A stretch of DNA of 64,000 nt from Allomuricauda sp. TY007 (GCF_010468565.1 NZ_WUEG01000001.1:1-64000); one strand, 5' to 3'. Positions 8,617 through 16,947 are shown, numbered from the stretch's first letter. The notes: generated by a model from the sequence alone, not told the origin. Program-made: numbers and translations.

Positions 8617-8880
8617 CTTATCGCTTATCTAGGATAAAAGTAATGCTGAATAGGGACAAATAAGTTCTCATTAGTTTAATTAGTAAGTTGCACCCTATTC
8701 CAATTTTATTCTACGCTTTTCTTTCCGAACACTACAAAATTGTAACAGGATTCAAGTGCAAAGGTTAGGGGGTAAGTATTGGGACAAATCTCAATTTAAT
8801 CTGGAAAATTTTGGTTTTAAATGTTAAAATTTGACCCCAAACTTCATTTTTTTCAATCTGCGTGCAAATTGCGTGCAAAT
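8617..8880. other. intergenic with short direct repeat near tRNA 3' side
   Basis: No gene is seen between the helicase and the tRNA terminator. The direct repeat GCGTGCAAAT occurs at 8860-8869 and 8871-8880, just outside the 3' flank of tRNA-Asn. This is where arm-type integrase sites or an old attachment site could lie, but no integrase gene is present in the window. Confidence 0.4.
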
Positions 8881-8916
8881 AAAAAAGGCCCCAGAGTGTG
8901 AATTTCTCTGAAGCCT
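8881..8916 (-). terminator. rho-independent terminator of tRNA-Asn
   Basis: Read on the minus strand, arms AGGCTTCAGAG and CTCTGGGGCCT (8916-8906 and 8896-8886) pair over 11 positions with two G-T pairs, and are followed by a run of T. It sits 11 bases beyond the tRNA 3' end. Confidence 0.75.
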
Positions 8917-8927
8917 TACTGTCTCTG

Positions 8928-9001
8928 CTCCCCCTCTTGGACTCGAACCAAGGACCCTCTGATTAACAGTCAGATGCTCTAACCAACTGAGCTAAGGAGG
9001 A
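8928..9001 (-). tRNA. tRNA-Asn (anticodon GTT)
   Basis: On the minus strand the gene folds as a 74-base cloverleaf. The acceptor stem is TCCTCCT/AGGGGGA, the D stem GCTC/GAGC, the anticodon stem TCTGA/TCAGA with loop CTGTTAA, and the T arm CTTGG-TTCGAGT-CCAAG, with discriminator G. The anticodon GTT reads Asn codons. The 3' CCA is not encoded. The gene marks the boundary between the low-GC accessory block on its 3' side and core chromosome on its 5' side. Confidence 0.95.
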
Positions 9002-9079
9002 ATATTACGTTTAAGATAATCTTTGATTTATACTCTGTTTCTCTTTACACTGCTTGCCGGTCAAAAAAGTAGCTCAGTT

Positions 9080-9119
9080 CTGAGCCCTGCCTGCCGGCAG
9101 GCAGGTAAGGAGGAATATT
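9080..9119. repeat. tRNA-Asn 5'-end copy split by a 20-bp palindrome
   Basis: The 20-base string CTGAGCTAAGGAGGAATATT at 8987-9006 (tRNA-Asn 5' part plus upstream flank) recurs at 9080-9085 plus 9106-9119. It is interrupted exactly by the perfect palindrome CCTGCCTGCCGGCAGGCAGG (9086-9105). A second palindrome, GCTCAGTTCTGAGC, overlaps the left side (9072-9085). No complete second tRNA remains. It looks like a tRNA-derived duplication that later received a palindromic insertion. Confidence 0.7.
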
Positions 9120-9259
9120 TTACCTTAAGCGGGTGCAAATATAATAGAATCTTTTTTACACCACAAACAAAAAAACTTTAAAATATTTATGCCACTCGCA
9201 AATTTTGAGAGTGGGGGCGATTATGTTTGGTTAATTGTTTAATCTTAAAATTTAATCTT

Positions 9260-9409
9260 ATGAAAAAACTAAGAGAGTTTAATGGAATGGAAATTGAAGA
9301 AACTAAAGAAATTAATGGCGGGTATTGGTGGCTCAGGTTTGGCCATCCTTTACTTGGTGAAATGTATTTGATGCAGTGGGAGAAACCACAATTAACAACA
9401 ACCGCTTAA
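9260..9409 (+). CDS. small peptide with double-glycine leader (bacteriocin-type precursor)
   Basis: A 49-residue peptide starting at ATG 9260; an in-frame TTG at 9227 is less likely. The first 21 residues resemble a Bacteroidota GG leader: MKKLREFNGMEIEETKEING then G, with the Leu/Met/Ile spacing and EINGG end seen in peptides cut by C39-peptidase ABC exporters. The predicted mature part is 28 residues starting YWWLRFGHPLLGEMYL and rich in aromatics, without Cys. A strong bidirectional terminator follows immediately. No C39 transporter, modifying enzyme or immunity gene is nearby, so export would rely on a system elsewhere. Function (bacteriocin, signal or other) is unknown. Confidence 0.6.
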   Translation: MKKLREFNGMEIEETKEINGGYWWLRFGHPLLGEMYLMQWEKPQLTTTA

Positions 9410-9443
9410 AAAAAGGAGCAGTTTTTAAAAACTGCTCCTTTTT
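9410..9443. terminator. bidirectional terminator between peptide gene and rseP
   Basis: Near-perfect inverted repeat AAAAAGGAGCAGTTTTT / AAAAACTGCTCCTTTTT with A- and T-runs on both sides. It can serve the plus-strand small peptide gene and the minus-strand rseP gene, which converge here. Confidence 0.85.
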
Positions 9444-9447
9444 AATA

Positions 9448-10803
9448 TTATTTAAAAAGCCATTTATACAAATCGTTGCCATTGGCAAACAGCAACAAAG
9501 CAATCAAAATAAAGAACCCTATCATTTGTGCATACTCCAAAAATTTATCGCTTGGTTTACGTCCTGTAACCATCTCATAAAGCAGGAACATTACGTGCCC
9601 ACCATCCAATGCGGGAATAGGCAAAATGTTCATAAAGGCCAAGATTATGGATATAAATGCCGTAGTGGCCCAAAATGCAGGCCAGTTCCATGTATCGGGG
9701 AACATGCCACCAATAGCGGCAAACCCTCCAACACCTTTATAAGCTCCGGTTTCAGGGTTAAAAATCTTCTTTAATTGCTTTACGTAACTGGATAGAGTGG
9801 AAACACCTTTGTCAATTCCTGCTGGAATGGCTTCCAAAAAGGTATATTTTTCAGTTTCTACCGCCAAATACCCTTCTTCTTGCAAATCATCCATCGTATA
9901 TCCCCCAATCTCCAAACCTAACTTACCTTCCCCATTAACGTGGGCTACAATATTGGAGTGTGTTCCATCGGCACGTTCTACTTCAATGTTGATGTCCTTG
10001 TCCTTGTTCTTTTCCAGTATATCCATCACTTGATCTCTGTAAATAGCTTCGGAACCGTTAATGGTCAAGAATTTATCTTTGGATTGGAATCCCGCAGTTT
10101 TATTATGCGATGTTTTTGGAATCTTATTTACTTGGAACGGAACCCTAAAGCTTAGGAAACGAACCTTATCCTCGTCTTCAATCAAAGTAGAGATAAAATC
10201 AATGGGGATTTCTTTTTCTATACGCTGGCCATCCCTCTCTATAGTAATATTGTTTCCATTGATCAACTCAACAAATACACTATTAAAGGTTTTTAGCTCC
10301 TCGCCATCAACAGCAATAATCTTATCCCCGGTCTGTATACCTACTTCATCCCCAATTTCCTTTTCTATTACCCAAACCCCATCTTTTAAACTATCCATGG
10401 GTATATATTGGTCGCCATAAGAGTAGGCCATTCCAATATAAATTACAACAGCCAAAATAAAGTTCACCGTAACCCCGCCCAGCATTATGATCAAACGTTG
10501 CCAAGCTGGCTTGCTCCGGAATTCCCAAGGTTTTGGCTCCTGCTGCATCTGCTCTTTGTCCATGCTCTCATCAATCATTCCGGATATCTTTACATATCCG
10601 CCCAAGGGCAGCCAACCAATACCATAAACGGTTTCACCGATTTTCTTTTTGAAAAGGGAAAATTTAACATCAAAAAAAAGATAAAACTTCTCCACCCTGG
10701 TCTTAAAAAGCTTTGCCGGGATAAAGTGTCCCAGTTCGTGAAGCACGATCAGAAGCGATAAGCTCAGAAAGAATTGTATAGTTTTGATCAATATAGGGGT
10801 CAT
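9448..10803 (-). CDS. rseP: RIP metalloprotease RseP (site-2 protease)
   Basis: A membrane-embedded zinc protease of the M50 family that cleaves anti-sigma factors or other membrane proteins within the bilayer. From ATG 10803 it has 451 residues, the usual length. The zinc motif HELGH is at 22-26 in the first membrane segment, two PDZ-like periplasmic domains occupy the middle, and the LDGG motif with the third zinc ligand is near 399-402 in a C-terminal membrane segment. A GTG at 10827 would add eight residues, but a TACTTTTG -7 box (minus strand, 10834-10827) covers it, so ATG 10803 is preferred. It diverges from the SCO1-like gene. Confidence 0.95.
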   Translation of the reverse strand: MTPILIKTIQFFLSLSLLIVLHELGHFIPAKLFKTRVEKFYLFFDVKFSLFKKKIGETVYGIGWLPLGGYVKISGMIDESMDKEQMQQEPKPWEFRSKPAWQRLIIMLGGVTVNFILAVVIYIGMAYSYGDQYIPMDSLKDGVWVIEKEIGDEVGIQTGDKIIAVDGEELKTFNSVFVELINGNNITIERDGQRIEKEIPIDFISTLIEDEDKVRFLSFRVPFQVNKIPKTSHNKTAGFQSKDKFLTINGSEAIYRDQVMDILEKNKDKDINIEVERADGTHSNIVAHVNGEGKLGLEIGGYTMDDLQEEGYLAVETEKYTFLEAIPAGIDKGVSTLSSYVKQLKKIFNPETGAYKGVGGFAAIGGMFPDTWNWPAFWATTAFISIILAFMNILPIPALDGGHVMFLLYEMVTGRKPSDKFLEYAQMIGFFILIALLLFANGNDLYKWLFK

Positions 10804-10918
10804 TCGTCGTCTTTTGTTAAAACGCACAAAAGTAACCTTTTAGGTATTGATAAAAAAACCTCAATTTTCATCCCCATACGATTTAAGAAAGATTTAGCAA
10901 CAATTAGTGGCTTTATCC

Positions 10919-10949
10919 TTGAGGAATAGCCATTTGGACCGTAATTTTG
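10919..10949 (+). promoter_or_regulatory. Bacteroidota-type promoter of the SCO1-like gene
   Basis: TTG at 10919-10921, a 20-base spacer, then TAATTTTG at 10942-10949, matching the sigma-A consensus TTG-N19/20-TAnnTTTG. The ATG at 10955 is only five bases downstream, so the transcript may be leaderless. Confidence 0.65.
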
Positions 10950-10954
10950 TAACC

Positions 10955-11632
10955 ATGGGATCATTTTTCGCAAAGTACAAGCTGTTTGGAATAGTAATGT
11001 TGTTGCTCTCGGCGGTTATCGTTTATCTGTTCTATAATGCGCTGCAACCTAAAAAAATGCTTCCTGTGTACCAACCTTCTATGGTCGACAAATCTTTGGT
11101 TGACAGCACCTTGCACTATACAAAAAAATACCACAAAGTGGCCGATTTTTCTTTGGTGAATCAAAACGGCGATACCATAACCCAAAAGAATTACAAGGAC
11201 AAGATCTATGTGGCCGACTTCTTTTTTACCACATGCCTTACCATTTGCCCGATCATGACCAAAAACATGACCGAAATACAGGATGCAGTGATAGACAATC
11301 CCAACATAATGCTCCTCTCCCACTCCGTGACCCCAGAAATAGACACTGTTGCCCAATTAAAAAGATATGCCTTGGAAAAAGGTGTAGTAGATAGCAAATG
11401 GAACTTAGTGACAGGGGATAAAAAACAAATTTATGAGTTAGCACGGAAATCGTACCTAGCGGTTAAAAATGATGGTGATGGTGGGGCTTTTGACATGATC
11501 CATACCGAAAACTTTATTCTGGTGGACAAGGAAAAACGGATTCGTGGCTTTTATGATGGCACCGATCGTGAAGATATTGACAAGCTCCTTGAGGACATCA
11601 AAATACTCGAAGCCAGTTATAAAGAACAATAA
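10955..11632 (+). CDS. SCO1/SenC-like copper chaperone, membrane-anchored
   Basis: A thioredoxin-fold protein of 225 residues, with an N-terminal membrane anchor (about 11-28) and the domain outside the membrane. The copper-binding Cys pair is C94-x3-C98 within TTCLTICP, and the third ligand is probably H183 in MIHTENF. SCO proteins deliver copper to cytochrome oxidase or keep its CuA site reduced. A GTG at 10907 would extend the protein by 16 residues but lies upstream of the promoter box, so ATG 10955 is chosen. It is followed by feoAB after an 87-base gap. No oxidase genes are nearby. Confidence 0.92.
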   Translation: MGSFFAKYKLFGIVMLLLSAVIVYLFYNALQPKKMLPVYQPSMVDKSLVDSTLHYTKKYHKVADFSLVNQNGDTITQKNYKDKIYVADFFFTTCLTICPIMTKNMTEIQDAVIDNPNIMLLSHSVTPEIDTVAQLKRYALEKGVVDSKWNLVTGDKKQIYELARKSYLAVKNDGDGGAFDMIHTENFILVDKEKRIRGFYDGTDREDIDKLLEDIKILEASYKEQ

Positions 11633-11719
11633 GTTTTCCCTTTATTTATGATTACCTCCCCTAGTTTCCCTTTTTTACTTATTTTTGTCCTTAATTAAAT
11701 TTATTCTAAATAAGAACAA

Positions 11720-11962
11720 TTGGCGACCGTAGCAGATTTACGATATGGACAAAAGGGCATAATCAAGGATTTTACCGAACATATCCTCCCTATAAAACTA
11801 ATGGAGTTGGGCTGTCTTCCCGGGAATAGTGTGGAGCTTTTGCAAATTGCCCCTTTGAACGACCCCATTTACATTAACCTCAGCGGAAGTCATTTGGCAA
11901 TAAGAAGGTCTTTGGCAGCACTTATAGAGCTGGATATTATTGAAGAAACGCAGGCCAAATGA
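11720..11962 (+). CDS. feoA: FeoA ferrous iron transport protein
   Basis: An 80-residue SH3-fold FeoA protein starting at TTG 11720 (no upstream ATG). It carries the family pattern LRYGQKGIIKDF, then LMELGCLPGN, then a C-terminal IRRSLAALI. It assists FeoB in cytoplasmic ferrous iron uptake. The stop overlaps the feoB start by four bases (ATGA), so the pair is translationally coupled. A TATTTTTG box is at 11680-11687, and the palindrome TTATTCTAAATAA (near 11701-11713) lies close to the expected transcription start and could bind an iron regulator. Confidence 0.93.
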   Translation: MATVADLRYGQKGIIKDFTEHILPIKLMELGCLPGNSVELLQIAPLNDPIYINLSGSHLAIRRSLAALIELDIIEETQAK

Positions 11963-14175
11963 GTAAAAATATCAACGTAGCCCTTATCGGGAACCCAAAT
12001 ACGGGGAAAACCTCAGTTTTTAATCAACTTACAGGACTCAAGCAAAAAGTCGGGAACTACCCAGGCATCACCGTAGAGAAAAAAGAAGGTATCTGCAAGC
12101 TCCCAAGAGGAGTTAAGGCACATATCCTTGACCTTCCAGGAACCTATAGTTTAAATACCACTTCTTTGGATGAAAGTCTGGTCGTAGAACTTTTGCTCAA
12201 CAAGAATGACAAGGACTATCCCGATGTGGCCGTTGTTATCAGCGACGTGGAAAACCTAAAAAGGAACCTACTCCTTTTTACCCAGATCAAAGATCTTAAG
12301 ATTCCGACCATTTTGGTCATAAACATGGCAGATCGGATGTCCCGCAAGGGAATATCGCTGGATGTTGAGGCCATGGAAAAAAAGTTGGACACCAAAATTG
12401 CTTTGGTAAGTACGCGAAAAAATACGGGCATTGAAAGAGTCAAGGAACTCATTGCCGACTACAAGAGCATTTCTTCCAAACCGATTTTGGACCCGACCAG
12501 AATCTCCCCTGAATACTTTAACCGCCTTAAAGAGACCTTTCCTCAGGAAGACCTATACAAACTATGGCTGGTGATCACCCAGGACGTGAACTTTATGCCC
12601 ATAGAGAAAAAGCGGATTCAGGATGCCACGGATTTCTCCACCAAATCCAAGGATGAACTCAAAAAACTACAGCACAAGGAAACCGTGCTCAGGTACCAGC
12701 TCATCAACAATATTTTAAAAGAGACCTATAAGGTCGATTTTATGGTAGCCAAGGGCTTACGCGCCGCTTTGGACAAAATTCTTACACACAAAGTCTTCGG
12801 TTACCTTATCTTCTTTGCCATTTTGTTGCTCATCTTCCAAGCTATTTTCGAATGGAGTTCCTACCCCATGGACTTTATTGACGAACAATTTGCAATGGCT
12901 GCAGAATGGATCAAAAACACATTGCCCCCCGGTGTTTTTACAGATTTGCTTGCCGAGGGTATTGTGGCCGGTATTGGCGGCATTGTCATTTTTATACCAC
13001 AGATTGCCTTTTTGTTCCTCTTTATCTCCCTGCTGGAAGAATCGGGATATATGAGCCGCGTGGTATTTTTAATGGACCGGTTGATGCGTCCTTTTGGGTT
13101 GAGCGGAAAAAGTGTAGTGCCCTTAATTTCTGGAAACGCATGTGCCATTCCCGCCATTATGGCCACCCGAACCATAGAGAACTGGAAAGAACGGCTCATT
13201 ACCATTTTAGTAACACCATTTACCACCTGCTCCGCCAGATTGCCCGTATATTTAATTTTAATCGCCCTGGTAATCCCCGAAGGCAGTATTCTGGGACTCA
13301 GTTATCAAGCTTTGACTTTAATGCTGCTCTATTTGATCGGATTTGGAACCGCCCTGTTATCCGCAATGGCCTTGAACAAGATCCTTAAAATAAAAAGCAG
13401 GTCTGTTTTTATGGTGGAGATGCCCACCTACCGTCTACCATTGCTTAAAAATGTGGTGTATACCGTAATTGAAAAGACCAAGAGTTTTGTACTGGGGGCA
13501 GGTAAAATTATTTTGGCCATCTCCATTGTATTATGGTTTTTGGGATCCAACGGTTATTCTGATGATTTTCAGGATGCCGACCGTATTGTTACGGAACGAA
13601 TAAAAAACGAAGGGTTGAGCACCTACAGTAAAAACTATGTCCAGAACAATATAGAATCTTATCGGCAATCTGCCGAAGCAAAAGGATTGTCTCCCAATGC
13701 CCTGCAAGATTCCATTCAGGTGCTCGCCGCAGAGCTTTCCGAAAGGGCCATAGCCCAGGAAATAGCCAGTTATAAGTTGGAGCACTCCTATATTGGACAA
13801 GCAGGAAAGGCTTTTGAACCCCTGGTAAAACCCTTGGGTTACGACTGGAAGATTGGCATCGCAGTTTTGACCTCCTTTGCCGCTCGCGAAGTATTCGTGG
13901 GAACTTTGGCCACCATTTACAGTGTGGGCAGTGATGAAGAGGAAACCATTAAAAATCGAATGGCAGCAGAGCTGGACGAAGATGGCAAACCCTTGTTCAA
14001 TTTGGCCTCGGGTATTTCTTTAATGCTGTTTTATGCATTCGCCATGCAATGTATGAGTACCCTCGCCATTGTAAAAAGAGAGACCAATTCTTGGAAATGG
14101 CCTATGATCCAATTGGGCTTTATGAGTGCTTTTGCTTATATTGTAGCATTGATAGCCTACCAAATCCTAATTTAA
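11959..14175 (+). CDS. feoB: FeoB ferrous iron transporter
   Basis: A 738-residue inner-membrane Fe(II) transporter with an N-terminal G domain. GNPNTGKTS (11-19) is the P-loop, DLPGT (58-62) is G3 and NMAD (122-125) is G4. The membrane part starts near residue 280 and contains the two Gate regions, including the conserved NACAIPAIMATR region and CSARLPVY. A periplasmic or cytosolic insert of about 100 residues lies between late membrane helices. It is co-translated with feoA and followed seven bases later by a small Cys-rich partner gene. Confidence 0.96.
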   Translation: MSKNINVALIGNPNTGKTSVFNQLTGLKQKVGNYPGITVEKKEGICKLPRGVKAHILDLPGTYSLNTTSLDESLVVELLLNKNDKDYPDVAVVISDVENLKRNLLLFTQIKDLKIPTILVINMADRMSRKGISLDVEAMEKKLDTKIALVSTRKNTGIERVKELIADYKSISSKPILDPTRISPEYFNRLKETFPQEDLYKLWLVITQDVNFMPIEKKRIQDATDFSTKSKDELKKLQHKETVLRYQLINNILKETYKVDFMVAKGLRAALDKILTHKVFGYLIFFAILLLIFQAIFEWSSYPMDFIDEQFAMAAEWIKNTLPPGVFTDLLAEGIVAGIGGIVIFIPQIAFLFLFISLLEESGYMSRVVFLMDRLMRPFGLSGKSVVPLISGNACAIPAIMATRTIENWKERLITILVTPFTTCSARLPVYLILIALVIPEGSILGLSYQALTLMLLYLIGFGTALLSAMALNKILKIKSRSVFMVEMPTYRLPLLKNVVYTVIEKTKSFVLGAGKIILAISIVLWFLGSNGYSDDFQDADRIVTERIKNEGLSTYSKNYVQNNIESYRQSAEAKGLSPNALQDSIQVLAAELSERAIAQEIASYKLEHSYIGQAGKAFEPLVKPLGYDWKIGIAVLTSFAAREVFVGTLATIYSVGSDEEETIKNRMAAELDEDGKPLFNLASGISLMLFYAFAMQCMSTLAIVKRETNSWKWPMIQLGFMSAFAYIVALIAYQILI

Positions 14176-14182
14176 AACAAAG

Positions 14183-14326
14183 ATGATTCAACAAATATTG
14201 GCATACGGAACTTTACTCATTGCAGTAGGCTATTTGGTTTGGAAATTCTTGCTTCCCAAATCAATCTTCAGTAAAGGAAACAACAATTCCAATTCCTGTG
14301 GCCAGGACAACTGTGGCTGTAGTTAA
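14183..14326 (+). CDS. FeoB-associated Cys-rich membrane protein
   Basis: A 47-residue protein: one membrane helix (about residues 4-24), a short basic linker, then a Cys-rich tail ending CGQDNCGCS. Size, topology, tail and position directly after feoB fit the FeoB-associated Cys-rich family (PF12669 type), which may bind iron or act as a FeoC-like accessory. Start ATG 14183, stop TAA 14324-14326. It ends two bases before the convergent DUF423 gene. Confidence 0.85.
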   Translation: MIQQILAYGTLLIAVGYLVWKFLLPKSIFSKGNNNSNSCGQDNCGCS

Positions 14327-14328
14327 CA

Positions 14329-14721
14329 TCAAATTAAATTTGAAACAAAGGAATAAAGCAACAAGGCCCAACCCACAACCAAAAGTAGTCCTCCAAGTGG
14401 AGTAACAGGCCCCAAAAAACGAGGTTTATTCCCTTTTGCCGCACCCAAACAAAGTGCATAAATACTAAAAGAAAACAATAAGGTTCCAAAAATAAAGCAA
14501 TTGACTATCCAAGAATCCAAGGGCTTGTCAAAACTGAGATTAAAACCCAAGACCAATAACACGATAGCGTGGTACATCTGATATTTGACCCCTGTCTCAA
14601 AACTTTGCAGCAGTTCGGGTGTCAATTTCTTTTTAAGGGCATGAGCACCAAATGCCCCAAATATCACAGCCAATAATCCATACAAGGCTCCCATGAGCTG
14701 GGCCATAAAAATTGTTCCCAT
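14329..14721 (-). CDS. DUF423 family membrane protein
   Basis: A 130-residue integral membrane protein with four predicted helices, and the family signature FGAFGAHALKKKL near residues 21-33 followed by FETGVKYQMYHA at 41-52. The DUF423 (YgdD/TMEM256-like) function is unknown. A second in-frame ATG (residue 6) is possible. It lies 9 bases downstream of the DUF2141 gene on the same strand, so it is probably in one transcript with that gene. Confidence 0.9.
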   Translation of the reverse strand: MGTIFMAQLMGALYGLLAVIFGAFGAHALKKKLTPELLQSFETGVKYQMYHAIVLLVLGFNLSFDKPLDSWIVNCFIFGTLLFSFSIYALCLGAAKGNKPRFLGPVTPLGGLLLVVGWALLLYSFVSNLI

Positions 14722-14730
14722 TTTTAATTT

Positions 14731-15138
14731 TTAAAGTTTAACGTCGATTTCGTAATCCGAATGGATTTGGAATGCACATTCTTTATATTTTGGAGGTCCA
14801 AAGGTTTTCATCCTTCCTTTGGAAAAGGCCACTTTTTCTTTGGGTACGCCCAACCAATTCGTATCCAATTTACCATTTCCGTTCTCATCGTGGAAAACCG
14901 CCAATGCATATCTACCTGCAGGTAAATCTTCAATCATCAATTGTACAACCCCCTCGTGAGCAGCTTCCGTACCAGTTTTAAATACTCCATCAAAAGACAA
15001 AAAAGTAGCATCCGAATTGTAGACGGCCACATTTATATTCCCCTTGTTGGATGGTACATTGTGCACATGCACCGAAATATCATTCTGTGAAAATATGGCC
15101 CAAGGTGCTAGAAATAGACCAATAAAAAGTATTCTCAT
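14731..15138 (-). CDS. DUF2141 domain secreted protein
   Basis: A 135-residue protein with a signal peptide (cleavage after about residue 17, IFSQ). It has the DUF2141 pattern: an early VxVHNVPSNKGNINVAVYN strand, LPAGRYALAVFHDENGNGKLDTN in the centre, and a C-terminal FGPPKYKECAF segment. The fold is probably a beta sandwich exposed in the periplasm or outside the cell; the function is unknown. It lies between a membrane-anchored hypothetical gene and DUF423 on the same strand. Confidence 0.9.
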   Translation of the reverse strand: MRILFIGLFLAPWAIFSQNDISVHVHNVPSNKGNINVAVYNSDATFLSFDGVFKTGTEAAHEGVVQLMIEDLPAGRYALAVFHDENGNGKLDTNWLGVPKEKVAFSKGRMKTFGPPKYKECAFQIHSDYEIDVKL

Positions 15139-15162
15139 AGTAAATCAGGACTATTTAGGGAG

Positions 15163-15597
15163 TTATTTGGGCGGCTCAGTTTCACCCAGCAAATTACGCT
15201 GCAAAATAGCATATAATTTTTGGGTTTCCAGACTGTCCTTAAGATTCAGGTACAGTTTAAGGGAATCGTGGTGCACCACCTTTATCTTTTGTTGATATAG
15301 GTCATCCACAAAAACATAAACTTTGGTATTTGCGATCGAGTCCTTGAAAACTCCTTTTTCCCTTTCCATCCAGGAAAACCCGCTGGAGCGTTCCATTTCG
15401 GGCAACTTGTCCACCATCAATACACTGTCCAACTCGGACAAAGGTATTTTTTGATAATAGATACCAGAGAATATTTTCAGGTTGCCTTCTTCAATCTTGT
15501 GCCAGTTTTTATAGTGCTCCACAAAAGCAAGAACACAAAATATCACGGTTATAACAATCAAAACGTTCCACGACCAATGTCTTTTTCTTTTGCCCAT
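15163..15597 (-). CDS. hypothetical membrane-anchored protein
   Basis: A protein of about 144 residues starting at ATG 15597; a TTG at 15612 overlaps a promoter-like TATTTG string and is less likely. A basic N-terminus (KRKRHW) is followed by one membrane helix (NVLIVITVIFCVLAFVEHY). The remaining 110 residues are predicted extracytoplasmic, mixed alpha/beta, with no Cys and no motif that I recognise. It is the first gene of a minus-strand group with DUF2141 and DUF423. Confidence 0.7.
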   Translation of the reverse strand: MGKRKRHWSWNVLIVITVIFCVLAFVEHYKNWHKIEEGNLKIFSGIYYQKIPLSELDSVLMVDKLPEMERSSGFSWMEREKGVFKDSIANTKVYVFVDDLYQQKIKVVHHDSLKLYLNLKDSLETQKLYAILQRNLLGETEPPK

Positions 15598-15703
15598 CTG
15601 TCTTACAGTCAAATACTATTTGGTAAGATTTAAAGGTAGTTCAATTCTTTTTAAGGGTCAAGAAGCTACGATCCTAGTATATTTGAAGTATTAAGCACTG
15701 TTT

Positions 15704-16459
15704 ATGGATTTTACAGGAAAAAACGTACTGATTACGGGAGCATCTCGGGGCATTGGAAAAGCAACTGCCATGGCATTTGCCAAAAAAGGCGCCAAAGTGG
15801 GCATCAACTACAGAAGCAATGATGAAATTGCCCAACAAACCTTGGCAGAATTGCCAGGGAACGGACACCATCTTTTTAAAAGGGACATTTCCCAAAAGGC
15901 AGAAACCGAAACTCTCATTGATGATTTTGTAAAAATATATGGTCATTTGGACGTTTTGGTGAACAATGCCGGCATTTCCATTTTTCACGAAATAGACAAG
16001 GTCGATTTTGACCACTGGACCCATGCTTGGGAAAAAACTTTTGAAACCAACCTTTTTGCTGTGGCCAATTTGTGTTATTGGAGTGCAAAAGCCATGATGA
16101 AAACCGGGGGCGGGCATATTGTATGCGTTTCCTCCCGTGGTGCTTTTCGCGGAGAACCCACAAAACCAGCCTACGGGGCCAGTAAAGCCGCGTTGAATTC
16201 CATGAGTCAATCCCTGGCCAAAAAACTGGCGCCGCACAACATTTATGTTGGAGTTGTTGCACCTGGGTTTACCGAAACCGAAATGGCCAAAGAAACACTT
16301 ACCCCCGTCGAGCGCGAAAATCTGCTCCGTGAATCCCCGTTTAAACGAATGGCCCAACCCGAAGAAGTGGCCCATGCCATTTTATTTTTGGCATCACCTG
16401 GGGCAGCCTATTCTTCTGGGACCATAATTGATGTAAACGGGGCCTCTTATTTAAGATAA
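15704..16459 (+). CDS. SDR family oxidoreductase (FabG-like)
   Basis: A classical short-chain dehydrogenase/reductase of 251 residues. The cofactor motif TGASRGIG is at 10-17, NNAG near 87-90, and the catalytic Ser with YxxxK (YGASK) near 146-163. The C-terminal PEEVAHAILFLASPGA and GTIIDVNGA motifs are typical of FabG-like enzymes. The substrate is unknown; a 3-ketoacyl or sugar alcohol/ketone is possible. It starts a plus-strand group with two unknown genes, the next starting seven bases downstream. Confidence 0.93.
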   Translation: MDFTGKNVLITGASRGIGKATAMAFAKKGAKVGINYRSNDEIAQQTLAELPGNGHHLFKRDISQKAETETLIDDFVKIYGHLDVLVNNAGISIFHEIDKVDFDHWTHAWEKTFETNLFAVANLCYWSAKAMMKTGGGHIVCVSSRGAFRGEPTKPAYGASKAALNSMSQSLAKKLAPHNIYVGVVAPGFTETEMAKETLTPVERENLLRESPFKRMAQPEEVAHAILFLASPGAAYSSGTIIDVNGASYLR

Positions 16460-16465
16460 TTAATT

Positions 16466-16942
16466 ATGAAGGCTGCCACCGTTGCACAACTAAAAAAAGA
16501 ACTGAAATTTAAATCGCAAGAAGAAACAATGCAACTTTGTTTGCGATTGGCCCGATTCAAAAAAGAAAACAAGGAACTCCTTACCTATTTGCTTTTTGAA
16601 TCTGATAATGAGGAAGGATACATAGAAACCGTAAAAGAAGAGGTGGATGAAATGTTCTCCGAAATCAATGTGAACAGCTATTTCTACATTAAAAAAAGTG
16701 TTCGAAAAATACTTCGGACCATCAAAAAGTATATCCGCTATTCGGGAAATAAAGCCACTGAGGTGGAACTGTTGCTGTACTTCTGTGAGAAACTGAAATC
16801 TTTCCGGCCATCTATCAACAGGAACACAACCCTTAAAAACCTATATAATAGACAGTTGGAGTACATCAACAAAAAAATTCCGTTACTTCATGATGATTTG
16901 CAACACGATTACGGACTAATTTTACAACAGCTAAACCATTAA
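16466..16942 (+). CDS. hypothetical protein, helical
   Basis: A 158-residue, highly charged, mostly helical soluble protein without signal peptide or membrane segment. Lys-rich helices (VRKILRTIKKYIRY) and a Glu-rich segment (TVKEEVDEMFSEI) are visible. It sits 7 bases after the SDR gene and 6 bases before the next gene, so it is co-transcribed. I do not recognise a named family. Confidence 0.75.
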   Translation: MKAATVAQLKKELKFKSQEETMQLCLRLARFKKENKELLTYLLFESDNEEGYIETVKEEVDEMFSEINVNSYFYIKKSVRKILRTIKKYIRYSGNKATEVELLLYFCEKLKSFRPSINRNTTLKNLYNRQLEYINKKIPLLHDDLQHDYGLILQQLNH

Positions 16943-16947
16943 AAACC

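Noticed and set aside
8860..8880. Confirmed attachment site from the tandem GCGTGCAAAT
   Set aside because: The repeat does not duplicate the tRNA 3' end and no partner copy or integrase was found, so it stays a weak hint only.
9061..9119. Second complete tRNA gene
   Set aside because: Only the 5' end and flank of tRNA-Asn are repeated. Anticodon and T arms are missing and the copy is split by a palindrome.
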